DNA from: an uncultured Ruminococcus sp.
Lineage (GTDB): Bacteria > Bacillota > Clostridia > Oscillospirales > Ruminococcaceae
Assembly: GCA_900554975.1 (NCBI GenBank)
Contig: USJI01000024.1
Coordinates: 1-9,289 of the forward strand
Direction: 5' to 3'
Length of the DNA stretch: 9,289 nucleotides
Below are positions 1 through 5,064 of this stretch, piece after piece. The notes beneath the pieces are model-generated. The model saw only the letters and a list, made by a program, of their open reading frames with translations, made no database searches and was not told where the DNA came from. A program made the position numbers and the translations under genes. Position 1 is the first letter of the stretch. The number at the start of each line of letters is the position of its first letter.

Positions 1-47
1 TTTCCTATTTTATTCCTTTGAGGTTGGAGTGTCAAGTTTTATTATAC

Positions 48-74
48 TACATCACATCTATTTACATCACATCT
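48..74. repeat. 12-bp direct repeat at the truncation point of the helicase remnant
   Basis: TACATCACATCT occurs at 48-59 and again at 63-74, separated by ATT, giving a 15-bp period. It lies just before recognisable helicase coding sequence begins (about 79). The upstream 1-75 is AT-rich, shows no coding similarity I recognise in any forward frame, and has an in-frame TGA at 19-21. The repeat may be a scar of the event that cut the gene, or a chance low-complexity duplication. Confidence 0.5.
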
Positions 75-84
75 CCCAAGACTT

Positions 85-1473
85 ATGAATCCTATTCTGC
101 CGGACAATCCTGATTCAAAAATTAATCTATGCGTAGATAATGTTCTTAAAATATGGGAAGATACAAAGTCTGAACGCAAAACACAGGTTATATTCTGCGA
201 TTACTCAACTCCTAAAAAGAACGGAGCTTTCAATCTGTATGATGATGTAAAATCAAAGCTTATTGCAGGAGGTATTCCTGAAAATGAAATTGCATTTATA
301 CATGATTATGCTCAGCCAAAGGACAAGGAAGCTCTTTTTGAAAAGGTCAGAGATGGCGAAATAAGAATTGTTTTAGGTTCTACTCAGAAAATGGGTGCAG
401 GAACTAACATTCAGACACGCCTTTATGCTATGCACCACCTCGATGCACCGTGGAAACCGAGAGATATGGAGCAAAGGCTCGGTCGCATGAAACGACAGGG
501 CAATATGAATGAAAAGGTTCATGAATACGTTTATGTTACAAAGGAAACTTTCGATTCCTACAGATTCCAGACCCTTGAAACAAAGCAGAGATTTATCTCT
601 CAGATAATGACAAGCAAGAATCCGGCAAGAACCTGTGAAGACGTTTCGTCTGCCGCACTGGAATTTGCAGAAATCAAGGCTCTGTGTGCAGGCAATCCGC
701 TTATACAGGAAAAGATGGAACTTGATATTGAAGTGGCAAAATTGCAGACACTGAAATCAGCATACCAGAATCAGCGATACCGGACAGAAGATGATGTTTT
801 AAAACATATTCCTGCTAAACTTGCAAAGACAAAGGAAATGCTTGAAGCGGCAGTCAAGGACAGCAAAACGGTATCAGAACACCCGATAAAATACAATTCA
901 GACGGAAGTGTGCTATTTGCAGGAATGACTGTAAACGGCGAGTTTTATACCGACAAGAAAGATGCCGGAGAAGCACTTCTCAATGCGGCAGGAAAAGCAC
1001 TCATCGGCAATAAAGATAAATACGTTTATATCGGGGATTACAGGGGATTCAGACTGGAAGTATTTCTTGATACACTTTTCAATGAGGTTCAGCTTTATAT
1101 CAAGGGCAGCGGAAGTTACAGTATCAGAATGAGTGACAGTGGTATCGGTAATATTACTAAAATTGACAATGCTGTAAATCGTATTCCTGACCATGCAGAG
1201 GGATATAAAAACGATATCGATACTCTTAATACTCAGCTTAAAAATGCAAAAGCTGAACTTGAAAAACCGTTCCCTAAAGAACAGGAACTTAAGGAAAAAC
1301 TTGCAAGACAGTCTGAACTTGACAGGCAGCTCAACCTTGACAATAAGGAAAAACTTCTGGGCAAGGATAACGACAAATCATTTGAAATCGAAACAGAAGC
1401 AGACCGTAAAAGAGCCGAAGAAAGAAGCAGGAATAATGATGACAGCATGGATATCGACATTGATGATATGTAG
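85..1473 (+). pseudogene. 5'-truncated remnant of a conjugative-element SNF2-type helicase/DNA methylase (C-terminal 462 residues)
   Basis: This is the C-terminal portion of the very large (usually around 2000 residues or more) helicase/N6-methylase proteins found on integrative conjugative elements of Firmicutes. A helicase C-terminal (RecA-like lobe 2) domain fills roughly residues 15-170. Motif V is seen as STQKMGAGTNIQ (residues 99-110). Motif VI is QRLGRMKRQGN, with Q130, R134 and R137 in place. The family signatures ISQIMTSKNPARTCEDV and FAEIKALCAGNP follow, then a charged coiled-coil tail (about 380-450) and an acidic end. The ATP-binding lobe (Walker A/DEAH) and the methylase part are absent. 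Family similarity (RLMNPILPDNPDSKIN) starts about two codons before ATG 85, so that ATG is an internal methionine. No Shine-Dalgarno precedes it, and the frame is closed by TGA at 19-21. I infer a decayed leftover of a mobile element. Expression of the stub as a protein is possible but unsupported. Confidence 0.82.
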
Positions 1474-1477
1474 TAAT

Positions 1478-1512
1478 ACTAAAGTAATTCGCCAATGGCG
1501 AATTACTTTAGT
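1478..1512. repeat. Perfect 35-nt inverted repeat carrying the palindrome, copy 1
   Basis: Two 16-bp arms (ACTAAAGTAATTCGCC and its exact reverse complement) surround a 3-nt loop. The core ATTCGCCAATGGCGAAT is at 1487-1503. It starts 5 nt after the helicase remnant's stop codon. There is no T-run on either side, so it is not a typical intrinsic terminator, though an RNA hairpin this strong would block readthrough or protect a 3' end. Confidence 0.9.
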
Positions 1513-1531
1513 CAACTATTTAAAATTTAAA

Positions 1532-1560
1532 TTGACTAATATGTCATTTTATGGTAGAAT
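1532..1560 (+). promoter_or_regulatory. Sigma-A promoter of the coiled-coil/amidase gene unit
   Basis: The -35 box TTGACT (1532-1537) and -10 box TAGAAT (1555-1560) are separated by exactly 17 bp. TGG immediately precedes the -10, giving an extended -10 element. Transcription would begin near 1567, about 90 nt before the preferred ATG at 1659. No comparable promoter is seen before the next two genes, so it probably serves all three. Confidence 0.75.
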
Positions 1561-1658
1561 AGAGATAGTGTATGAACAAGTATGCATATGCAAATATTAT
1601 ATTTGATTTCATTTGGACATCTGTCATAGTATATTTACTCATAATGGAGGAAAATTCA

Positions 1659-2201
1659 ATGTCTTTCACTGAATCTGTACTTGTAGCTACAATACCAACA
1701 GTTATTGGTATTGCAGGAACGTATTTTGCAACAAGCAGGTCAAATGTTAATAAAAATACGAACGCCGTAAGAAAACTGACAGAGAAATTAGGAATAAGCA
1801 AGTCGCAGACCCTTACCAAAAGTATCGAGGACAAATTTAATTCTATTCATAATGACATTGGCAGAGGGGAAGGCTCAACATTAACAAAGCAGCATAAAGC
1901 TATCGAAAAAAAGCTGAATAAAGAAATTCAGCTGATTGAACAAAGATATGATGAAGAAAAAAATCAGCTTGCAGATTTTAATTCTGAACAACATGATATC
2001 GCTGAAACCATTAAAGACTTCAGATTGTTTATGGAATCATGGTTAAAAACCACGGCAGAAAATAATGATTTAAAGGTTCATATTACGGAACTGAATCATA
2101 AAGTGGAACTTCTGAATAATAAGATTAATTCCCTTGAACAAGAGAATTATCATTTAAAACTGCAATCTCAGCATCATTCTTTTGATGACAGACAGATATA
2201 A
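1659..2201 (+). CDS. Membrane-anchored coiled-coil protein of unknown function
   Basis: The product is 180 residues. One N-terminal hydrophobic segment (about residues 5-23, SVLVATIPTVIGIAGTYFA) is followed by a basic stretch and a long, mostly helical charged region. The region around residues 75-105 (IEKKLNKEIQLIEQRYDEEKNQ) and a heptad-like stretch near the C-terminus (LKVHITELNHKVELLNNKINSLEQENYHLK) suggest coiled coils. A short motif appears twice, KLGISKSQTLTKSIEDKF and IGRGEGSTLTKQHKAIEKK, so the soluble part may contain an internal duplication. I prefer the start at 1659 because GGAGG (1646-1650) lies 8 nt upstream. An in-frame ATG at 1572 would add 29 residues and a second hydrophobic stretch, but it lies about 5 nt from the predicted transcript start and has no ribosome site. 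The stop codon overlaps the first base of palindrome copy 2. Similar tail proteins with a G..TLTKQH motif occur as hypotheticals in Firmicutes; I cannot name a function. Confidence 0.75.
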   Translation: MSFTESVLVATIPTVIGIAGTYFATSRSNVNKNTNAVRKLTEKLGISKSQTLTKSIEDKFNSIHNDIGRGEGSTLTKQHKAIEKKLNKEIQLIEQRYDEEKNQLADFNSEQHDIAETIKDFRLFMESWLKTTAENNDLKVHITELNHKVELLNNKINSLEQENYHLKLQSQHHSFDDRQI

Positions 2202-2217
2202 TTCGCCAATGGCGAAT
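2201..2217. repeat. Palindromic intergenic repeat, copy 2
   Basis: ATTCGCCAATGGCGAAT. Its first base is the last base of the preceding TAA stop codon. It lies 20 nt before the ribosome site (AAAGGA, 2237-2242) of the next gene. The symmetry extends one more base each side (2200-2218) and no further. Confidence 0.9.
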
Positions 2218-2250
2218 TCAGTATTTAACCATTGAGAAAGGAAATCAGAT

Positions 2251-2496
2251 ATGAAAGAAAAAAATCAAATTCCTGAGAAAGCTGACCTTACCGGTAATGT
2301 TACTCAGATGTTATGCAATAATTGTTTTGAAGATTTTCTTTTTGCACTTAAAGATAAAAATCATGAATTTACTATCGGGTTGATTGATATACTCAGGTGT
2401 TTGAAATTTGCGGAAAATGAATGTGCTGTTCCAAAAATATCACCTGACTGGTGGATTAGTGTTACAGAACATTTTGGTAATTTTGATGAGGAGTGA
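2251..2496 (+). CDS. Small hypothetical protein (81 residues)
   Basis: I do not recognise a named family. The start ATG is supported by AAAGGA (2237-2242), 8 nt upstream. The protein is slightly acidic, with no signal peptide and no long hydrophobic segment, so it is probably cytoplasmic. It has four cysteines (C22, C25, C50, C58). C22 and C25 form a CNNC pair that could bind metal with the others, but only one CxxC is present, so this is speculative. The centre (DFLFALKDKNHEFTIGLIDILRCLKFAE) reads as two amphipathic helices, followed by a conserved-looking SPDWWISV. It sits between the coiled-coil gene (49-nt gap) and the amidase gene (64-nt gap), with a palindrome copy in each gap and no promoter of its own. 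It is most likely the middle gene of a three-gene transcript. Confidence 0.65.
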   Translation: MKEKNQIPEKADLTGNVTQMLCNNCFEDFLFALKDKNHEFTIGLIDILRCLKFAENECAVPKISPDWWISVTEHFGNFDEE

Positions 2497-2523
2497 TTAT
2501 TTACAGAATAACAATATTGCATA

Positions 2524-2540
2524 ATTCGCCAATGGCGAAT
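2524..2540. repeat. Palindromic intergenic repeat, copy 3
   Basis: ATTCGCCAATGGCGAAT, ending one base before the AGAAAGGAG ribosome site (2542-2550) of the amidase gene. As RNA it would form a hairpin next to the ribosome site, which could influence initiation from the TTG start. Confidence 0.9.
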
Positions 2541-2560
2541 CAGAAAGGAGTATTAAAATT

Positions 2561-4504
2561 TTGCAACACATAAAATATATGATAGCTGCCATGGTATCGG
2601 CAATATCAATAGGAACATTATGCATATGTGCAAGCGGTCAGGAAGCTGATACAACTGAACCTGTAATTACTGATAATATTTATACGGAAACTTCCCCTGC
2701 TGTTTCAGCTTCCACATCACTTTCTGAATCTGGAACAACAGTAATACAGACGGATTCAGAAGTTTCAGAAACAACAGCTGCTTCAGAACCGCAGATAGAA
2801 AACGGGTGGAATTTCATAAACAACAGGTGGTTTTATTATTCTGACGGTATTCCGGCAAGCGGCACTGTCGAAATAGACGGTGAAAATTATCTGTTTGCCC
2901 CGAATGGTGTTTTACAGACCGGCTGGCAGACTGTAAAATCTCTCAGAAAATTCTTTGACTATGAAACCGGAAAGCCTGTCTACGGTTGGGTAAGTGACCG
3001 TGACCGTCTTTATTACTGTACTCCGGAATCCGGTAAGCTTGTCGGTATGCAGGAAATCGAAAGCGAAGAATACATTTTTGACAGTCACGGCATATTGCAG
3101 CATGGATTTGTAAATCATAACGGATACTTTTATTACTGCACAGAAAACGGCAAAGTGTTGATGGGTGATTATAAAAAAACACCGATAGAAATAAACGGTG
3201 TTTACTATATTATTTCTCCTGTGGGACATATTCAGCTTGGCTGGCAGACAATAAACAAACTTCGTATTTATTACGATTATGAAACTGCTCAGCCTGTTTA
3301 TGGGTGGATAAAATACAATGACAGATATTATTATGCTGATTCTGAAACCGGAAAGTATACCGGCGACAGATACATAGATAACCGCCCTTACCGATTTGGT
3401 TCAAACGGTATATTATATACCGGACTACAGTCATTCAAGGACGGAAGTGCCTGCTATTATTTTGAGGACGGTTCTTGGGCAGTCGGGTTCAGAAGCGTGG
3501 ACAAAGATACTTATTACTTTGACAAAAACGGATTCATGGTCAGGGACTGGCAGACGATAAACAAAAAGAAGTATTATTTCGGCTCTGACGGTAAAATGGC
3601 AAAAGGTCTGGTTAAAATAGACGGAGAACAGTATTATTTTAACAGTAAAGGTGTAATGCAGACAGGTTTTCAGAAAATCGGCAGCGATACTTATTATTTC
3701 AGTTCAGCCGGAAAGATGTGTTACAACTGGCAGACCATAGACAAGAATAAATATTACCTCGGTTCTGACGGCAAGATGCGGACAGACTGGCAGACGATAA
3801 GCAAAAAGAAATATTACTTTGCATCTGACGGTAAAATGAAAACGGGCTGGCAGACAATCAGCAAAAACAAATACTATTTCAATTCTGACGGTGTTATGCA
3901 GACAGGAATGCAGATTATTGATGGAAAGTACTGTAATCTGGGCAATGACGGTATTCTGAAGCCTATAAAGGTATTTGTCGGAGTAGGTCACGGCGGATAT
4001 GACCCCGGAGCAGTAAGTTATATCGTTGAAAAGGAATATACACTTAAAGTCGGTAAACTTGTTGCAGAACACCTGAAGAATGCCGGAATAGAATATCTGA
4101 TGAGCCGTGATGCTGATATTGATACCACCATGCTTAGCAAACTGGAGCTTTGCAATAACTACAATCCTGACCTGATAATTGACATACATTTTAATGCCGG
4201 AAGCGGACATGGTTTTGAAGTATATCATTCCATGTACGGTGGTATGTCAAAAACTCTTGCAGAGAATATCAATGCAGAGGTTTCAAAAATCATGTACAGC
4301 AATGGCTGCAAAACGTTTATAAATGCTGAAGGTAAAGACAGGTTCACAATTATAAGGGAAACTCATGTGCCGTCTGTTCTGTGTGAGGGCGGTTTCGTAG
4401 ACGACTGGTCTGATGCGGAATGGATAAAGTCTAATTATCAGAAACTTGCAAAGGCATATGCTGAAGGTGTTTTAAAGACAATTTTAATGCTGTTTAAAAA
4501 TTAA
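2561..4504 (+). CDS. Secreted N-acetylmuramoyl-L-alanine amidase with N-terminal cell-wall-binding repeats
   Basis: A peptidoglycan hydrolase that cleaves the bond between N-acetylmuramic acid and L-alanine of the stem peptide, acting outside the cell. Residues 1-27 form a signal peptide (short basic start, hydrophobic core, cut probably near ASG-Q). A Thr/Ser/Glu-rich linker runs to about 82. Residues about 83-468 hold about 19 choline-binding-type (CW_binding) repeats of around 20 residues, consensus GWQTI.K.KYYF.SDGKM.T. Residues about 469-645 are a zinc amidase (Amidase_3). H477 (in GHGGYDPG), E490 (in EKEYTL) and H543 (in DIHFNA) match the zinc ligands, and E609 (in LCEGGF) matches the catalytic glutamate, so it looks active. 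The TTG start is chosen because AAGGAG (2545-2550) lies 10 nt upstream and it begins the signal peptide; the next ATG (2579) is too far. Last gene of the probable three-gene unit. Its job could be wall remodelling, separation, competition or a remnant conjugation role; context does not decide. Confidence 0.9.
   Translation: MQHIKYMIAAMVSAISIGTLCICASGQEADTTEPVITDNIYTETSPAVSASTSLSESGTTVIQTDSEVSETTAASEPQIENGWNFINNRWFYYSDGIPASGTVEIDGENYLFAPNGVLQTGWQTVKSLRKFFDYETGKPVYGWVSDRDRLYYCTPESGKLVGMQEIESEEYIFDSHGILQHGFVNHNGYFYYCTENGKVLMGDYKKTPIEINGVYYIISPVGHIQLGWQTINKLRIYYDYETAQPVYGWIKYNDRYYYADSETGKYTGDRYIDNRPYRFGSNGILYTGLQSFKDGSACYYFEDGSWAVGFRSVDKDTYYFDKNGFMVRDWQTINKKKYYFGSDGKMAKGLVKIDGEQYYFNSKGVMQTGFQKIGSDTYYFSSAGKMCYNWQTIDKNKYYLGSDGKMRTDWQTISKKKYYFASDGKMKTGWQTISKNKYYFNSDGVMQTGMQIIDGKYCNLGNDGILKPIKVFVGVGHGGYDPGAVSYIVEKEYTLKVGKLVAEHLKNAGIEYLMSRDADIDTTMLSKLELCNNYNPDLIIDIHFNAGSGHGFEVYHSMYGGMSKTLAENINAEVSKIMYSNGCKTFINAEGKDRFTIIRETHVPSVLCEGGFVDDWSDAEWIKSNYQKLAKAYAEGVLKTILMLFKN
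3728..3907 (+). repeat. Three tandem 60-bp units encoding wall-binding repeats
   Basis: TGGCAGAC begins units at 3728, 3788 and 3848, each exactly 60 bp, coding WQTI.K.KYY..SDG.M. A diverged relative starts at 3548. These are the most similar neighbours in the repeat array and look like recent duplication, so repeat number probably varies between strains. Confidence 0.75.
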
Positions 4505-4513
4505 GATAAAAAA

Positions 4514-4550
4514 ATTCGCCAATGGCGAATCCATTGGCGAATAGGCGAAT
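4514..4550. repeat. Palindromic intergenic repeat, copy 4, compound form
   Basis: A full ATTCGCCAATGGCGAAT (4514-4530) is followed by CCATTGGCGAAT (4531-4542) and AGGCGAAT (4543-4550). GGCGAAT therefore occurs three times in a row. ATTCGCCAATGG (4514-4525) can also pair perfectly with CCATTGGCGAAT (4531-4542) across a 5-nt loop, giving two alternative hairpins. It begins 9 nt after the amidase stop codon. Confidence 0.9.
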
Positions 4551-4581
4551 AAAAATGAATTTTGCAGAATAAGAAATGCTG

Positions 4582-4610
4582 TTGACACATTATTCATTAT
4601 ACTGTATAAT
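4582..4610 (+). promoter_or_regulatory. Perfect-consensus promoter of the small toxin mRNA
   Basis: TTGACA (4582-4587), a 17-bp spacer, then TATAAT (4605-4610). Both boxes match consensus exactly. Transcription should start near 4617, giving a leader of about 100 nt before the peptide start. Such a strong promoter in front of a tiny ORF is typical of type I toxin mRNAs that are held down by antisense RNA. Confidence 0.88.
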
Positions 4611-4618
4611 TAAACACA

Positions 4619-4714
4619 GAGCATACCTTAAACGGTAGGCGGTTGTTCCCTCCATATGCCATAAGTTAACTTAATCGTCCACAAAAGTGCAGGCGAAATA
4701 ACAAGGCAGGGAGG
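4619..4714 (+). promoter_or_regulatory. Structured leader of the toxin mRNA with ribosome-site sequestration and 5'-3' pairing potential
   Basis: Three pairings can be read. (1) A 5' hairpin: GAGCA (4619-4623) with TGTTC (4644-4648), and ACC (4625-4627) with GGT (4634-4636). (2) CCTCC (4649-4653) and TGCC (4657-4660) can pair with GGAGG (4710-4714) and GGCA (4705-4708), hiding the ribosome site. (3) GAGCATACC (4619-4627) is the exact complement of GGTATGCTC (4864-4872) in the terminator, and GGTTGTTCCC (4641-4650) pairs with GGGAGCGACC (4847-4856) using two G-U pairs. Long-range 5'-3' closure is known for other type I toxin mRNAs (for example hok). That this leader behaves likewise is inference. 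Confidence 0.6.
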
Positions 4715-4719
4715 TGATA

Positions 4720-4800
4720 GTGTTGGAACTTACATATATAGTTCTTACTATCGTGCTTCTTGTTACTCTTAGTGAGTTAATTAAGAACATAAAGAAATAA
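4720..4800 (+). CDS. Small hydrophobic peptide, putative type I toxin
   Basis: The ORF encodes 26 residues from GTG 4720, or 25 from the adjacent TTG 4723: (M)LELTYIVLTIVLLVTLSELI, then KNIKK. It is a single hydrophobic helix (about residues 5-18) with a basic C-terminal tail, the shape of membrane-acting type I toxins and the small 'holin-like toxin' peptides of Firmicutes. The ribosome site is extreme: GGGAGGTGAT (4709-4718) complements about nine bases of the 16S tail. Its GGAGG core is 5 nt from GTG and 8 nt from TTG, so TTG may be the better start. It has a perfect promoter 110 bp upstream, a terminator downstream and a convergent antisense RNA. Standard gene callers will skip it because of length and start codon. 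I do not recognise an exact named family, and toxicity is inferred from architecture. It could instead be a harmless membrane peptide under antisense control. Confidence 0.72.
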   Translation: MLELTYIVLTIVLLVTLSELIKNIKK

Positions 4801-4876
4801 ACCGCCCCAAGCTACCAACTTAAGCGGTTTATAATAAAACACTTTAGGGAGCGACCGTCTATCGGTATGCTCCTTT
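4790..4876 (-). ncRNA. Putative antisense antitoxin RNA
   Basis: Starting about 7 nt beyond a perfect minus-strand promoter (near 4876), this RNA would run to the hairpin at 4797-4832 and end near 4790, about 85-90 nt in all. It is fully complementary to the 3' untranslated part of the toxin mRNA and its last codons. Its 5' end forms a hairpin (complement of the 4846-4873 stem) with a 5-nt loop suited to a first kissing contact. Its first bases, GGAGCATACC...ACGGT...CCC, closely resemble the toxin mRNA's 5' end (GAGCATACC...ACGGT...CCC), as if the two transcription starts arose by inverted duplication. End points are estimates from promoter and terminator positions. Confidence 0.68.
4797..4832 (-). 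terminator. Terminator hairpin of the antisense RNA
   Basis: ATAAACCGC (4797-4805) and GCGGTTTAT (4824-4832) form a perfect 9-bp stem, with a small inner AAG/CTT pairing. On the minus strand it is followed by ATTTCTTTATG, a moderate T-run. On the plus strand it is followed by AATAAAAC, so it should terminate only minus-strand transcription. It overlaps the toxin stop codon. Confidence 0.65.
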
Positions 4877-4882
4877 TATATT
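4846..4882 (+). terminator. Intrinsic terminator of the toxin mRNA
   Basis: The stem AGGGAGC (4846-4852) pairs with GCTCCTT (4869-4875, including one G-T). It continues after a small internal loop as ACCG/CGGT closing a TCTAT loop, and is followed by TTTTATATTATTATA. The T-rich tail overlaps the -10 box of the opposing promoter. Confidence 0.78.
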
Positions 4883-4911
4883 ATTATACACCGTATGCAT
4901 GATTATGTCAA
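4883..4911 (-). promoter_or_regulatory. Perfect-consensus promoter of the antisense RNA
   Basis: Read on the minus strand: TTGACA (4911-4906), 17-bp spacer, TATAAT (4888-4883). Both boxes are exact consensus. As in the opposing promoter, TG directly precedes TATAAT, and AGCATACC appears about 10 nt after the -10 in both. The promoters face each other across 272 bp. Confidence 0.88.
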
Positions 4912-4982
4912 CATTTTGTATGCTTTTTATAACATCTGGTTATCGCAAATCATTGTTTCATGTAAACAGCTCCCGTTAAAAG

Positions 4983-5011
4983 TTGACAATTATGTAGCGA
5001 TATGTTAAAAT
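4983..5011 (+). promoter_or_regulatory. Sigma-A promoter of glgB
   Basis: TTGACA (4983-4988), 17-bp spacer, TAAAAT (5006-5011). Transcription would start near 5018, about 47 nt before the preferred ATG. The 70 bp between this promoter and the antisense promoter hold nothing else I can support beyond a weak ATAAC/GTTAT inverted repeat at 4929-4943. Confidence 0.75.
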
Positions 5012-5064
5012 TTAAAGATGAGAGAACCAGAAAATACAATTAAAAAGTGAGAGTGATAAAGAAG

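Noticed and set aside
1478..1512. Intrinsic terminator call for the perfect 35-nt hairpin
   Set aside because: No T-run follows on either strand; the stem is explained by the repeat family. It may still affect transcripts.
1572..1658. Earlier ATG start for the coiled-coil protein, adding 29 residues and a second hydrophobic stretch
   Set aside because: It lies about 5 nt from the predicted transcription start and has no ribosome site, while ATG 1659 has GGAGG at ideal spacing. A leaderless longer form cannot be fully excluded.
2561..2640. Lipoprotein signal in the amidase (LCIC near residue 22)
   Set aside because: The residues before either cysteine do not fit a lipobox (no G/A/S at -1), so an ordinary cleaved signal peptide is more likely.
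3704..4228. Long minus-strand reading frame inside the amidase gene
   Set aside because: It is opposite a gene with clear domain and catalytic motifs, has no recognisable protein features and no ribosome site. The same applies to other antisense frames over the helicase remnant, glgB and the amidase.
1487..4530. CRISPR-like reading of the four repeated palindromes
   Set aside because: The copies are hundreds to thousands of bases apart, separated by genes, with no regular spacers.
4611..4720. Riboswitch in the long leader before the small peptide
   Set aside because: No known aptamer consensus is recognisable, and the pairings seen fit toxin mRNA self-closure better.
4797..4832. Plus-strand terminator directly after the peptide gene
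   Set aside because: On + the stem is followed by AATAAAAC without a T-run. The proper + terminator is the next hairpin at 4846-4882.
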